Assembly: GCA_037176845.1 (NCBI GenBank)
Contig: JAYKXP010000026.1
Coordinates: 62,001 to 126,000 of the forward strand
DNA from: Paramarasmius palmivorus
Lineage: Eukaryota; Basidiomycota; Agaricomycetes; Agaricales; Marasmiaceae
Length of the DNA: 64,000 nucleotides
Direction: 5' to 3'
Shown here: positions 22,692 through 33,803 of the stretch, one piece after another
Layout of the letters: each line of letters starts with the position of its first letter
Position numbering within the stretch: the first letter of the stretch is position 1
Program-made: the position numbers and the translations under genes
Notes under the pieces: generated by a model
What the model was told of the DNA's origin: nothing
Seen by the model: the letters and a program-made list of their open reading frames with translations, nothing else
The model's database searches: none

Positions 22692-23585
22692 TTACTGAGG
22701 ATTGAAGCCCCTACAGAGATAATAAGCCTCATTGGACTCGGAACGGCTGGCGCGCGGTTTAAGACAGAGAACGTCTCGGAAATTGGGCATCAAGTATTTC
22801 CTCTTGAATGCGTCTACATCCGGATGTGCGAAGTGCTTCAATCTAGGGAGAGTCAGAAGCGCCTTTTGAGAAGATATGCTGAGAACATACAGTAACACAC
22901 CACCCCTCGGTCGGCCGATCTCGTCAGCTGTCCTCAAGTTGTTCTGAGCAAACTTGAAGACAGCATGACAAACCTGGAGGCAGGCTTCGTCGTCATGCGC
23001 AGGAACACCTGTGATATTCGCCGCAATGTCCGAGAGGATGACATCGGCTTTTCTTCCTGCAAATCCTGCTCGGTGAAGGATATCCTGTATGAGTCCTTCG
23101 GTGCGTGGATCCAGAAAGTCGGCTTTCAAGGACTCTACGCCCCGAATGGGATTCACTGGTAGCAAATCCACCGCGACGACAATCGCACGGTCTTTTCCGG
23201 AATAACCATAATTCTCGTCGAAGTCGTCGATGTTGAGAGGGTCATATTTTTCCGTAACGTTTTCCTTCTGCGCGTCGCGTTCCCCGTTCCCCCTGGCCTT
23301 CGAGAATTTCTCTGATTCAGGTAAGGGTGTATCCCAGCCCAGTTTCCTCGCCGCTGCTTGACTCCATCCTCCAGGTGCGGCCCCAAGATCAACGACAACC
23401 TTCACGTCTGGTTTCTCGAGGAAATTTCCGTACTTGTCTGCAATCTCCAATAACTTGAATGCAGAACGCGAGAAGTAATCGCTCTGAGAGCGTTGCTTGA
23501 CCCATGTATCACGATTTTGCCGAGCTAACCATTCTCTGGAAGATTTCCTCTGTGCTAGAGCGACCAGAGATGCTCGAAATGACAT
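22692..23585 (-). CDS. MRM2: Mitochondrial rRNA 2'-O-methyltransferase, FtsJ/MRM2 family
   Basis: FtsJ-type SAM-dependent methyltransferase that 2'-O-methylates a U in the large mitochondrial rRNA. Start ATG at 23585 (MSFRASLVALAQRK), a likely mitochondrial targeting segment; one 48-nt intron at 22843-22890; 281 residues. The family blocks are present: RSRSxxYFSRSAFKLLEI-like (QSDYFSRSAFKLLEIADKYG), SAM motif DLGAAPGGWSQ, acidic VVAVDLLPV, the catalytic Asp region DVILSDIAANITG, the Lys after splicing (LLLKHFAHPD), and the final SRSESNEAYYLCRGF with the catalytic Glu. Together these supply the K-D-K-E catalytic set. Compared with bacterial RlmE it carries an insertion of about 35 residues after the first SAM motif. 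Divergent from the DUF4604 gene with only 111 bp between starts. Confidence 0.92.
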   Translation of the reverse strand: MSFRASLVALAQRKSSREWLARQNRDTWVKQRSQSDYFSRSAFKLLEIADKYGNFLEKPDVKVVVDLGAAPGGWSQAAARKLGWDTPLPESEKFSKARGNGERDAQKENVTEKYDPLNIDDFDENYGYSGKDRAIVVAVDLLPVNPIRGVESLKADFLDPRTEGLIQDILHRAGFAGRKADVILSDIAANITGVPAHDDEACLQVCHAVFKFAQNNLRTADEIGRPRGGVLLYVLSISSQKALLTLPRLKHFAHPDVDAFKRKYLMPNFRDVLCLKPRASRSESNEAYYLCRGFNPQ

Positions 23586-23696
23586 GCAATGAGAGAAGGA
23601 AGGTGATGGTTGGTGGAAGACATTTTTAACACCCGCAAACAAATGTCAAAACATCCGTTTGACGCTCGACTGCAACGTTTCAAATTTCTACCATCA
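23586..23696. promoter_or_regulatory. Probable bidirectional promoter
   Basis: The 111 bp between the likely starts of the MRM2 gene (minus) and the DUF4604 gene (plus) must hold promoter elements for both. No specific factor site can be named. Confidence 0.5.
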
Positions 23697-24350
23697 ATGT
23701 CACGCAAAGACAAGGAGCCTACGCGAGCACAGCTCTCTTCCAGGCTTGCATATCAACAACATGTACCGGCCTTCCTCCAGAAACTACAGAACAAGATAGC
23801 CGGGGCCCCGGACGACGAAGAGGAAGAAGATGAGTGGGAGTATGACGGTTCAGGTCGACCACCGATTCCCCGTCGACCTCGACCTGCAATCCCGGAGAGG
23901 CCCGCAGATAATCCCGGTAGCGAAGACGAAGACGATGGAGATGAGAAGCCTCAGGTTGTCGTATTGAAAGAAGGGAGACATCTGACGGAACGAGAAGCGG
24001 AGAATATTAGACGAAAAGGTTCACGCACTTCAGTCTTGTCGTATACATCTCAAATTTACTGTTACCTTGAAGAGAAAGGACTTCCACCACTCCCTGAACC
24101 GTCCAGTAGTACATCAGACGAACCGAAACCCGATTCATCCAAGGATGAGCCCAACAAAGCGAAGGAGAAGCCTAGTCTCTCTTTCTCCTCGGCCAAAGCC
24201 ACTTCAAGCAAATCCTTCAAGAGGAAGGTTCTAGGAGGAGATTCAGAGGATGAGAAGGAAAAGGCGAAGGCGAAGGACAAGAAAGAGCCACCGAAGAAGA
24301 AATCGAAGAAGAACACGAAAACACTGCTCTCTTTTGGTGATGATGCCTGA
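23697..24350 (+). CDS. DUF4604 / KIAA1143-like protein
   Basis: Start chosen at MSRKDKEPTRAQ; an in-frame ATG at 23643 would add 18 residues. Blocks typical of the family are present: SRLAYQQHVPAFLQKLQNKI, an acidic tract, RPPIPRRPRPAIPERP, EKPQVVVLKEGRHLTEREAE, a Lys-rich tail and the terminal LLSFGDDA that matches the LLSF(D/N) end of human KIAA1143. Members are small, charged, conserved eukaryotic proteins of unknown function. A 54-nt intron at 24019-24072 (GT...AG) joins RRK to EKGLPPLPEP; because 54 is a multiple of three and the intron has no stop, retention would simply add 18 residues (199 versus 217 aa). Confidence 0.85.
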   Translation: MSRKDKEPTRAQLSSRLAYQQHVPAFLQKLQNKIAGAPDDEEEEDEWEYDGSGRPPIPRRPRPAIPERPADNPGSEDEDDGDEKPQVVVLKEGRHLTEREAENIRRKGSRTSVLSYTSQIYCYLEEKGLPPLPEPSSSTSDEPKPDSSKDEPNKAKEKPSLSFSSAKATSSKSFKRKVLGGDSEDEKEKAKAKDKKEPPKKKSKKNTKTLLSFGDDA

Positions 24351-24709
24351 AGACAGTATCCAAAGCTCCTAGGAAGTCCTTGTGAGCCCCTTCAGTGTAC
24401 CCTGTGCATCATCTAACTCGTTTAGTAAGAGATTTTGCTCGGCGAGCCGCAACGCAGTTGTCAACTACTAGAGGTCCCTCTATAATTGGCGACAAACAGA
24501 CAGCGGTACACTGGATTGACAGTGTTGCCCTGCTCATCGATTTAAATCGAGAGGCTCGAGCCCCAAGACAGGGATTTCTTCGCATTAAGGTGCAAGGCCG
24601 TTGATACCTTTGACACCTCAGAAAGGTGCATTATGATTCATGGGATAGGCCACGATACAAATACATAGGAAGACTACAAATAAAGAAATGTACACCCTCA
24701 GCATAAGAA
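24351..24709. other. Convergent intergenic region
   Basis: 3' flanks of the DUF4604 gene (plus) and the homogentisate dioxygenase gene (minus). No coding region is supported. Confidence 0.5.
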
Positions 24710-26916
24710 TCAATTCTTCCCAGAAGTACCCAAAGGGGGTCTCCCAAGAGCCGCAAGATCCTTGTTTATCTGGTCGATATGGTTCGTGAATTGACCCTTC
24801 AAGTCGTCCCACATCTTTGGTTCGTGCACTGTGACATAGAATGTGGTAAATGAGAGGTCGAGCATAAATTGTGTAAAATACGTACCGTGAAGCTTCCCAG
24901 ACCGTTTCATGGCATAGTCAGTGATAGTAAACATCATACTAGATTCGAACATGAACGCTGTTTGCAAAATTTGATGAATACGAAGAGGAAAATGGAATGA
25001 TGCTCCCACCAATGGTATCCTCGTGTATTCTCATCGGTGCGAGTTCTGTCTCGGTGGCCTTCTTGAATTCTTCGTAGGAAACTGAAGAAGTATGGTTATT
25101 AGGAAAGGAATGCAACGAAGAACGTGTCAAATACTTGACTTACCTCCGTGCGGACAGAATCCAGTTTCATAACTAGCACCTCCTGGCTCGAAACCGTCAC
25201 TTCGACCCCCGTATACTCCATAGATCAATCCCATGAATTCAGTCGCCTGGTTACGATGATAGTACTGGGATTTGCATTCTTAGTCCTCGCCAAAGGACCG
25301 AAATACTTCTGTACTTACAGGGGGTCGGAAGGTATGATTAGCAACATCCCATCTCGGACTGAAGATCAAGAAGTCAGCGAGTGGAATTGTTGGGTTCTTG
25401 GATTTGGCAGTAAGAACGCAGAAGATAGAGGGGTCGATGTGATCCTTGGAGATGCTGCCGACATTGACGAATTTCTCCATAGCGTACTTGTATGGAACGT
25501 AGCTTTCAGGAACGTCAACGATACAAGGCAAAAGAGTTTAAGCGGTCCACCCACTTTCCATGCCACGCCACTACGTCAAACGGAGTGTGTTCTTGCGCAC
25601 ACTCGTGCAACTCGCCACAAACCCTAACAGGAAGGAAAGTAAGCTATGAACTGTAAACGACAGATTGTTCCTAGGAGACCTAACTTGTAAACAACTAAAA
25701 GGTATTTTATCAATCTCTGAATGCCAATCCACAGAACGAAACATACTTTTCCAGGGGGTTTGGTCAAGATCAAAGGAAGCAAGAGGATGCTCAAAATCCC
25801 GAGGATTAGCCAGACCATGTCCACCAAGCGGACCGAGTTCCGGAAGCTGATAATGAGAGCCATAGATCTCTTGGATGTCTGTGGGTCATAGTGGAGTTGA
25901 ACATCAACAACAGGCTACTAAAAGGCGGGACGCACATCCACGGGAAGGGCCATCCGGGAACTTGACCTTGAATTTCATACCCTTTTGGACAACAAATAAC
26001 TCTCCAGGTCTAACCATAATACTAGAAAGGCAATTGAATCAGGGGTTTCTCCCAAGTTTTGCTTAGCTTACTGTCCAAATTCGGTCTGCACGTCCATCCT
26101 CCCTTGCTGAGGAAGGATCAACATATCTCCGTCCAGATTGCAGAACGCCTTCCTCTCCATGGAAGTATTGGATGCGTAGATGTGGATCGCCAAACCCTCA
26201 CGCAGAGTGGGGTCGCCATTTCCGGCTGGTAATTGTTGGTAACTACGCGGGATTAGTCAAAAGGAGAGCGCACCTATCGTCTTCAACCCGTCAATGAAGT
26301 CAACGGCTGTGGAGCCAGAAGGTATCTCGAATGGATGCCAGGCAAGCTGAGTTGGGCTGACGTGCACCTTGGGATTGAGCGGAAGGAAGTTTGATTCGAG
26401 CTTTAGACAGAATCTTAAGTCAGATACATGTATAGCATAGCAGAGGAAAACGGCATCACGTCTGGATTATCGGGAAGTCTGGTGAATCCCTGGTGTGCCA
26501 CAGATGGTCGAATACGGTAGAGGAACCTGTTACGTTGGGTATCAACATCGGTGTATCTAGGTTAGATGTTTTATCATACGCATGAAGATTCTCGGCTCTA
26601 GGTGCGGTGAAAGGATTCCCGGTCATCTATCGCACGTAGACTCAATTCTTGCCCAGCAGTGTCAACGGCCGTCTACAACATACTTGTTCGACGTATAGAT
26701 CATATTTGTTCTTCTGTGGCATGTTCTGTGCATCTGGAAGGGTTCCTGGGCTGAAATGGCGTGAGAAGGAGTGTGTGTAGAGTATCGCTATGGTACTCAC
26801 ATAGCCTCACTTGCGAAACGATTCCCAAGCCCAACTTGATATGTGTACGGGTCTTTCTCAGACGGTGTAGTAGAAAAGGCCCCTGTGGCGGTTGCGCCAA
26901 AAGTATTCTGCGACAT
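24710..26916 (-). CDS. hmgA: Homogentisate 1,2-dioxygenase
   Basis: Fe(II) dioxygenase that opens the homogentisate ring to maleylacetoacetate in tyrosine and phenylalanine breakdown; cytosolic. Start ATG at 26916 (MSQNTFGATATG); about ten introns. Diagnostic blocks in order: YQVGLGNRFASEA, PGTLPDAQNMPQKNKYDLY, QMTGNPFTAPR, RNRFLYRIRPSVAHQGF, CNLDGDMLILPQQGRMDVQ, VAWHGNYVPYKYAMEKF, DHIDPSIFCVLTAKSKNP, ADFLIFSPRWDVANHTFRPP and MFESSMMFTITDYAMKRSG. The His in the WHGNYVPYKY block is an expected part of the active-site region. The C-terminus ends ALGRPPLGTSGKN. Every intron between the blocks can be placed in frame. No other tyrosine-catabolism gene is nearby, so it stands alone here. Confidence 0.93.
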
Positions 26917-27742
26917 GTCTCTCTTGAAAATTGGGCTGATAGTATGGTTCAAGCAAGACGTGGGTCGTATGAGAGAGGCGGATGCGGAAAAAGAGGGGAA
27001 GAACGAGCGGCCTCCGCGACAAGAACCCCTTCTTATACTCGTCCTAGCCGACGATACGAGGCCTCTGGAAAGGATCATTGGAAATCGTAAATGTGTAACC
27101 CAGACATATGCTGATCACCAGGGTGTTTTAAAGCCGTCAACCATGAGAGAAGCCTTCCTTCTGCGATTAGATGGTAGATATCAGTCAACCTTCGGGATTT
27201 CTGCCAGGGTAAACTCATCCCAAAGTAGCTTTCGATCATCGGACTCTGGCCCTTTTCCTCGTTAGGCCGTGTCCACAGTTCCGTCATCGTTTCCTCAAGA
27301 CTGTGCAAGGCCGCCCTCCTTTGGCTCTTGCGGCCTTTCGTTTAAATTGACCATATGACTTGTTCCATTTAGCATGAGAATTTGTTTCCGGATGGATGAA
27401 TACCGCCAAGTAGGACGGTGTACGGTCTCGAGTGCTGAGCAGTAGGAAGAACGGCCGGAATGATGAAAGAGATGAAGAAAGGCGTGCGGGCCTGGGTACA
27501 TCCTCCAATCAGTTATCTCATACATATCTATCGTCCCCCTAAGATTTGGGTACAAATAGAAGATATACGCTTTCTCGGAATACAATTAGTGTACATTACA
27601 GGTAATGATCGTGAAGGCTGGTCAAAACCAGAAAAGAGAAGGAAATCAAGATGATCAAATGAATGGGGTGACCTTACAGACGTTTGCAAAAATAGATGGA
27701 AAATCGGAAACGGGTATGGAAGAGGAATGGTATTTCTTTCGC
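26917..27742. other. Intergenic region
   Basis: Promoter of the homogentisate dioxygenase gene and 3' flank of the next minus-strand gene. Open frames seen in it (for example 27284-27585 minus) have no recognisable content. Confidence 0.5.
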
Positions 27743-29196
27743 TCACATCGCCAACCCCATGTTTCGGATCAATTCATCATATGCATCCAACTCCTCATCT
27801 GACATCTCATCAATGGGCTTGACCATCGACGGGTCAGTATTCCTTGCGACATCAAAAACTTCGTGCAAGTAAAACGTCGCGCCCTCACCACTGTGTGAAT
27901 TCCACTCCGCATCCACTGTGCAGAAGACGTAGGCCTCTTCAGGGCAGTGAGGTACGAGCTCGCCCATTTCTGAGTCTAAATCCCTAGCAACGCCATCGAA
28001 AGCAAGACGCTCATCGTCGATTTCGACGGCAACGGCAGAGCTGACGTTCCTGAGCCACGAGACTTCGTCTTTGCCATCGTCGCTTTCAGCTAGCTCAGGC
28101 ACAAAAGACAACGGCCGCTTCTTCCAGGTTGCACCGTCGCCATCTAGGCCTGCTCCTTTGCGCCGAATCTGCTCCAAGAAGAACTCTCTGTCCACGAGAT
28201 GTCCTGGAGCGAAAAGATGACTGGGGATGGCAGTTCCTCCTGGGGTCCTTGGGGTTTTAGGCCCAAGAGCAACCTTGTTCCCGGACAAAGGAGCTGAATC
28301 GAGTGAAAAGGACGCGTCGATCTTGCTCATCTCAGCAGGAGTGAGGTCAGGTTGTTGAGAGTGAGTGTCAGGTCGTTTTAGGGCTTCGGTGTCGAGTGGC
28401 GGAGGTTTCTTCAAGACGTTCGGTGACTTGAAGCGAGATGATAGCTTGGGTGCTCTAGGTTGGCTCGCCGTGAGGCTAGCAGACTCAGAATTGGGCGGTG
28501 GGTAGTCACCGTTGGCAGGAATCGAAGGGATCGAGACGAACTCGTAACCATTTTCTCCTCCATCAGCACTCTTTTCTTTCCTACATAAAGCTCTAGGTCA
28601 GTAACTCTTGTTCTGGGGGTAGAAAGACGATAGGCTGACTTGAGGTTTTTGGCGAATAAGACCCACTTCTTCTTCTTCCTTTGTGCTTCTCCCTCTGCAC
28701 CAGTAGATGCATCCGAGTGGTCTTCATCGGATTTGTTATCCGTGGACTGCGTTGTTGAACAAGCTTCAGGAGGCGGAGAATTTGGTGGTGTAGTGGACTC
28801 GCTCTCGACCTTGGTCAAGGCAAAAACCCACTTTTTCTTCTTGGGGTGTACCTCAGCATCCGTGCTCGCAGATGAGTCGGAGTGGCCTTCGTCGGATTTG
28901 TTGTCTTCGGGTTGAGAAGTACGAAGTACTGGAGATGGCAGCGGACCGGAGACAGACGGTATCCCATTCTCAACCTTGGCTATGGTAGCGGAAGTCTTCG
29001 AGCTGAATGTCCGCAGAGAAGCAAGAGAAGGCCGTCTTTTGATTGAGGGTGAAACTCCTGCTTTTACAGACTCGGCTTTCGAGGCAGGAGGGGCGGAACT
29101 AGGCTCCTGAGAGCGTAGAATGATATGACTCGAAGGTGCGTGAAAAGGAACGGCATAATATGCCTGTACACTGATGGTGCGCGTTTGGGAAGACAT
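27743..29196 (-). CDS. Hypothetical low-complexity protein with acidic C-terminus (2 exons)
   Basis: Exon 1 is 29196-28640 (MSSQTRTISVQAYY), exon 2 is 28580-27743, with a 59-nt intron between them; 464 residues. Residues about 110-180 contain two near-repeats of the pattern DNKSDEGHSDSSAST...KKKKWVFALTKVESE, about 50 residues apart. The C-terminal third holds GHLVDREFFLEQIRRKGAGL, VSWLRNVSSAVAVEIDDER and EEAYVFCTVDAEWNSHSG, ending DEMSDEELDAYDELIRNMGL. I do not recognise a family; the C-terminal region reads as a folded domain while the rest is probably disordered. The frame across the intron is continuous, which supports the join. Confidence 0.72.
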
Positions 29197-30079
29197 GACC
29201 GGGATTTGAGATGCGATGGGGTAGTTTGCTGGTCTCGAAGGATACTCAGCACGCTGCACCCACATATATACCTTCTGTCCGATGTCCAAGCAAAGCCAGC
29301 CACATTCATATACCCGACTTGGTGAATGCTTGGACAGTCGGCCAGATCCGCATTTGGAGGTGAATGGAGTATGTGTGTGGGGGGACAATGAGCATCGAGC
29401 GAGCCCACGCGTACGCAAGGCCACGCATTCCTTCGGATGTTCGGCCACGAGCAGATAATAGTCAAATATCTCGGCAAAGCTTTCCTATCACTGCCATGCC
29501 ACAAAACTCTCCGCGCTGTAGGATTGAGAGGTATTGGATGAGGCCTTGAGGAGCAAAGCATGGCCCAAGCATAGACGAAGACTATGCAAGTAGCCATACG
29601 TCATGATATTGCCACATTCCATACGGCTATGGGCTCCGAAAACGTTGATCCTAAGGAGATATGTTCAGCTTCTTCCTATAATGTCATCGCCAGTTAAGTC
29701 TAGGTTTTGAGTGTTTCGAGTGGCTGTGGGATACATTGTTAGATACTTCCAGTACTTCTCGAGCTACGTGCTGAGACATACCGATCCTTTAGTTTCTCAT
29801 ACGTTGAACATGATCGAACGTCGCTGGCTGCGCATGCGTCGAGGACGCAGTGATAAACCGCCGTGGGAAGGAATGACAAGCGCCTCAGACTTGCGCACGT
29901 GAGGAGTCGAAGCGCCCGGGCCCTTTCGAGCTACCAGGGTACCACGCCCAGGTTTGACAATCATTTACCCCTCAGATATATCTTTATCTCACTCAACGGT
30001 TGTGAGCTAGGCTCTGCTAGGTCATCCGGAACAGAAAAATCAAGATATTCGGTTATCACCCAGCATTCCGAGAGATTGA
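29197..30079. other. Divergent intergenic region
   Basis: Between a minus-strand and a plus-strand gene, so it should hold two promoters. Open frames here overlap each other on opposite strands and have no recognisable content. Confidence 0.5.
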
Positions 30080-31423
30080 ATGGCAGAGTTGAAGAGGACC
30101 GAACCGGAAACGTACATTACCCGACGCGAAATGGTCAAAGAGTCATGGAATCCACTCCCAAACGAGCTGTTGGCTGGAATATTCACCATGGCATGGCAGG
30201 ATGCTTACAACGATCCGGACCCTCTCAACTTCTCGAAACCTCACTTCCACGTCGCCATGGTCTTGAGCCATGTCTGCTCACGCTGGCGATCAATCAGTCA
30301 CTCTATACCACTGTTGTGGTCTCGTGTCAATGTTCAATTCCCCTCTATATCCAAAAACTCGATTTCTTTGGTTCAGATGTTCGTCAACACCTGCCTGGAG
30401 AAATCCCATGAGGAACCACTGCATTTCACATTTATCGCACCGTCCTCTGGTCAAGCACATACCCCAGTTCTAATCGAGGCCGTCAAGCACGCTCATCGCT
30501 GGAAGAAGGCCATGCTGCGTTTGGGAGCAGATGATATCTCAAACCTGCCCGATATCCTTCCAATGCTTGAAGTTCTAGTGATCAAAGATCATCTTTTCAC
30601 GAGATTAGGAATGTCAGCTTCTATGATCGGCCGCATCCTTGTCCCTTCTATCCGTTCTCTCGCAGTAACGCAATCCGACAGCGGCCTCGATACCTGTTTC
30701 GACCTCAGTAGCTTGACATCCCTTTCTATCCGTTCCTCTTTCCGCGTTGTATTTGGCCTCCTGCAAAGATGCTCCAGGATTGTTTCGGCAGATATCAGGA
30801 TAATTTCATTCGAGCCAACCGGTCCCGTCGAACTTAACGTTGTTTTGACGCATCTTCGATCCCTCAAGGTCTACTATTACTGCCTCAAAGGGGTCTTGGG
30901 CTTCCTTACCACACCTTCTCTGGAAGAGCTTAGAGTGCATGCTGAGGATCTCTCACCTAGAACTCATTCGTTCCCATACTCAGACTTCTGCAGCTTCATT
31001 CGTCGCTCGCAGATGCCCCTAATCACTCTCGACATCTCGCACCACGTCTTAACCGACTCTCAACTTCTATCCATGCTGTCCATGTTGAATTCTACGCTTT
31101 CGCATTTGATTTTCCACGCCGCGACCTCATATCAGAGCGACAGGGCGCTCAACGATACGTTTTTTCGAAGAATGACACTGCAGTCGGTGTCACATTCATC
31201 CATTCTGCCGCATCTATCCCACCTCGAGCTGGGGCTAGCGGCTCCTGTCAATACTGCCCTTATAGTTCAAATGGTCCAATCGAGATCCTCCTGTCTCAAA
31301 TCCTTCACTCTGATACACGAAATTCCGCTTTGTTACGAGGACTTCGATGTCCTATCAAATCTGGAGGATCTCGTGTTTACGATCTGTGAGGAGCAGCAGC
31401 GAAGGCGTGGTCGTGGTTTGTGA
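30080..31423 (+). CDS. F-box domain protein (agaricomycete type)
   Basis: Single exon, 447 residues, starting MAELKRTEPETY. The F-box is at residues about 19-60 (NPLPNELLAGIFTMAW, then HFHVAMVLSHVCSRWRSISH and PLLWSRVNV), the arrangement usual for the large mushroom F-box family, where the box is followed by LWS/LWxxV. The remainder contains irregular leucine-rich repeats (LEVLVIKDHL, SSLTSLSIRSS, LSHLELGLAAPV, LEDLVFTI) that would form a substrate-binding solenoid. Expected role: substrate adaptor of an SCF ubiquitin ligase. It is unrelated in plan to the two F-box/zinc-finger genes of this window. The C-terminus ends abruptly after EEQQRRRGRGL and may be shortened. Confidence 0.85.
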   Translation: MAELKRTEPETYITRREMVKESWNPLPNELLAGIFTMAWQDAYNDPDPLNFSKPHFHVAMVLSHVCSRWRSISHSIPLLWSRVNVQFPSISKNSISLVQMFVNTCLEKSHEEPLHFTFIAPSSGQAHTPVLIEAVKHAHRWKKAMLRLGADDISNLPDILPMLEVLVIKDHLFTRLGMSASMIGRILVPSIRSLAVTQSDSGLDTCFDLSSLTSLSIRSSFRVVFGLLQRCSRIVSADIRIISFEPTGPVELNVVLTHLRSLKVYYYCLKGVLGFLTTPSLEELRVHAEDLSPRTHSFPYSDFCSFIRRSQMPLITLDISHHVLTDSQLLSMLSMLNSTLSHLIFHAATSYQSDRALNDTFFRRMTLQSVSHSSILPHLSHLELGLAAPVNTALIVQMVQSRSSCLKSFTLIHEIPLCYEDFDVLSNLEDLVFTICEEQQRRRGRGL

Positions 31424-31631
31424 CGCGTTACACTATCAGGTATTTATCGAACGAATTGGTACTGTTACATTATATTGTAGATGGAGGAACCATGGTGGTA
31501 TACGACTGTACAGATGAATGAAGCACATCAAAGGAATGGATACAATTCTAGAGCATATGTAGCATAGGTAGCGAGATAATCATAATCATAGCATAAATCG
31601 CATTACTTTCAAAAGCGCAACGGTACCAGAT

Positions 31632-33241
31632 TCAAACGCATCGAGCGTTCGCTTTCTGAGTATGTTGCTTCGGGGCTACCGGAGAAAATGTATACCCGGG
31701 ATACATCTCGTGCAACGAGGGTAGTAAGCGAGGATAACTGGGAGAACTGGCTGTGGAATTCGATAGCGAACGCGGTGATTCGACCATCTTGGAGTTTCCA
31801 GTGAGAATGTCGACAGTCTCTTCTTCGCTTTCTAGGTCCATATCGGTTTCGCCACTGGATGAAACCGTGTCCTCTTCCGAGTTCTCCTTATGTGGGAAAC
31901 CCTGTTGGAAAACCATGGCCGCGTCTTCTTCTGTAGAGCGGACGAGCAACGCAACCTTTCTGCGTTTTGCAGCCGGTGGCAAGCCCGAATCTCGCGGAGA
32001 GGAAGGCATCATGTTAGGACTGGGGCTACGCTTGAGAGAAGCACCAGATCGATATGATGCCGATCTTTGAGTATCTCGAGAAGGCGTCGACGTTGCGGAA
32101 CGTTGTGGTGCTGAAGGTAGTGTCGGAGAAACATTGAACGATGGGGTTGAGGGAGGCGTGAGGGAAATTTTGCTAATAGATACCGGAGGTGGCGAGGGTG
32201 AAGCAATATTGGGCGGATACACGAGCTCGCATGCATCGTTTACCGCAACATCATGCCCTGTTCCGACTGGTGGGCTAGGTGTGCGTGGTAGGGATGCCGA
32301 CGAGGTCGAAGACTCGGAGGATTCGGAGCCTTCTCGCGCTCGTTTCCTTGAGTAATGCGGTACCTCGAGCACGGGCGACTTCTGTTCTGGCGAAGAAGAA
32401 CGCCTCTCCTCCAGCACTTTAACTCGATCTCTTGCAGCGTCTCGTTCACGTTTCATCTGGAAGTAATGCGCACGGATCATTTCCTTCTCCTTGCGCTCAC
32501 GATTCATCATCGCTGTGCAAGATGATTGGAGGTACGATAGCTCTGAGTATATCCCGCGACAAGCGTTGTCGAACATGACCTTCAGTGGGGAAAGAAGCAC
32601 GGGGACAGGTCGGCTTGGCGGTTGAGGTACTGGCTTGGTGACTACATGCGTAGGTGCAAGAGGGCCATTAGGGTTTGGACGTGGAGTACGAGCATAGGGA
32701 AGAGGAACTGATGCCGATACAGGAGCTGTGTTTATGCTAGGATGAGGAACATGATGAGAAGAGGGGTGGATTGCTGTGCGCTGCATGGCGGCCATGGAAG
32801 GATGAGAGATAGGTAGTCTGCGTTCTGATGCGGGCACAAAGAATTGTGTGGCATATGGCATTGACTGTGATGGCCCTAAGCGAATGGGTGAAGCCAGCGC
32901 TTCATAACGATTCGGATTTTCTTCCGCGGACGGAATTTCGGATGACTGAGGTGATCGGTGAGCACATACTCCACGCCTAGCAGAAGACATATCACTAACT
33001 TGCATTGCCATAGCCATATTCCTTAGCAAACTCTCAGAGGGATTTCTAGGGAGTGGTGGTCTTGTAGTTCCCGGTCCTGCCTGTCGGTGTTTGTAGGCAA
33101 CTCTTGGTTGGTGAATATTAGATATAGACTGTAACTTGCGCAATCAGCATCAAAGTTAATTGACCAACACTCCAAACATACCTGTGAAGTACCGAGTGCT
33201 TCGTGTGATTCAGTAAAAGTCGGCAAGGTCGTCCACTTCAT
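31632..33241 (-). CDS. Hypothetical Ser/Pro-rich coiled-coil protein (2 exons)
   Basis: Exon 1 is 33241-33182 (MKWTTLPTFTESHEALGTSQ), exon 2 is 33128-31632; 53-nt intron; 518 residues. A Pro-rich N-terminal half is followed by a short coiled coil at about residues 195-250 (MMNRERKEKEMIRAHYFQMK, then RERDAARDRVKVLEERR), which is the only structured segment visible. The rest is Ser/Pro-rich with an SPxxK-type basic patch (PAAKRRKVALLV, a possible nuclear localisation signal) and an acidic stretch (ETDMDLESEEETVDIL). No known domain. Probably a nuclear protein, by inference. Convergent with the F-box gene at 30080-31423. Confidence 0.75.
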
Positions 33242-33803
33242 ACGATGCTTGTCGCGATCGGTTTTACTTTGCGAGGGAAACTGGAACCAGCCAACACTGC
33301 TCGGACCAGCATTCTGCTATTAAGAGCGATCCCAACCTGCTGCCAATTCACAATAAGCGAATTCCGAAGTAAACTCAATCACCGAACTCACAATAAGACA
33401 ATAAGAGGTCCGGTTGCGATCCCCACAGAAACACAAAAAGCACATCCATCACGGCGAGTCATCAGTTATCCATATGGCGATAATACGTAGTGTGACAGAT
33501 TGGAACAATGGGAGATGACCATGCTGCGAGCCAGAAGAGGTAAGAGAGATCTACAATTGCGGTGGACAATGTCCAAGCGTATCATGAACGCAAAGGGCAA
33601 AAGCCGATGCTAATTTTTTCCCATTGGCTGAAGCGGTCCGCCAACGCCGGTGCTACTTTGACTCACGTTATCGTTGTCCCTTAGAGTCAGTTCTCAATGC
33701 AATTGACAGCTATTGACTCGAAGCCTACGAGAGACAAAAGGCACTATCAAGTTACGTCCTCGACGACTACCGTTATTATCCTTCCAACCGACTTAAGCCT
33801 TCT
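33242..33803. other. Intergenic region
   Basis: Promoter of the Ser/Pro-rich protein gene and 3' flank of the carboxylesterase gene, both on minus. No coding region is supported. Confidence 0.5.

Noticed and set aside
26843..27265. Plus-strand frame opposite the first exon of homogentisate dioxygenase
   Set aside because: Antisense shadow of a strongly supported exon; composition is not protein-like.
29064..29597. Minus-strand frame of 177 residues starting MATCIVFVYAW
   Set aside because: It overlaps the start of the two-exon gene at 27743-29196 in another frame and has no recognisable content.
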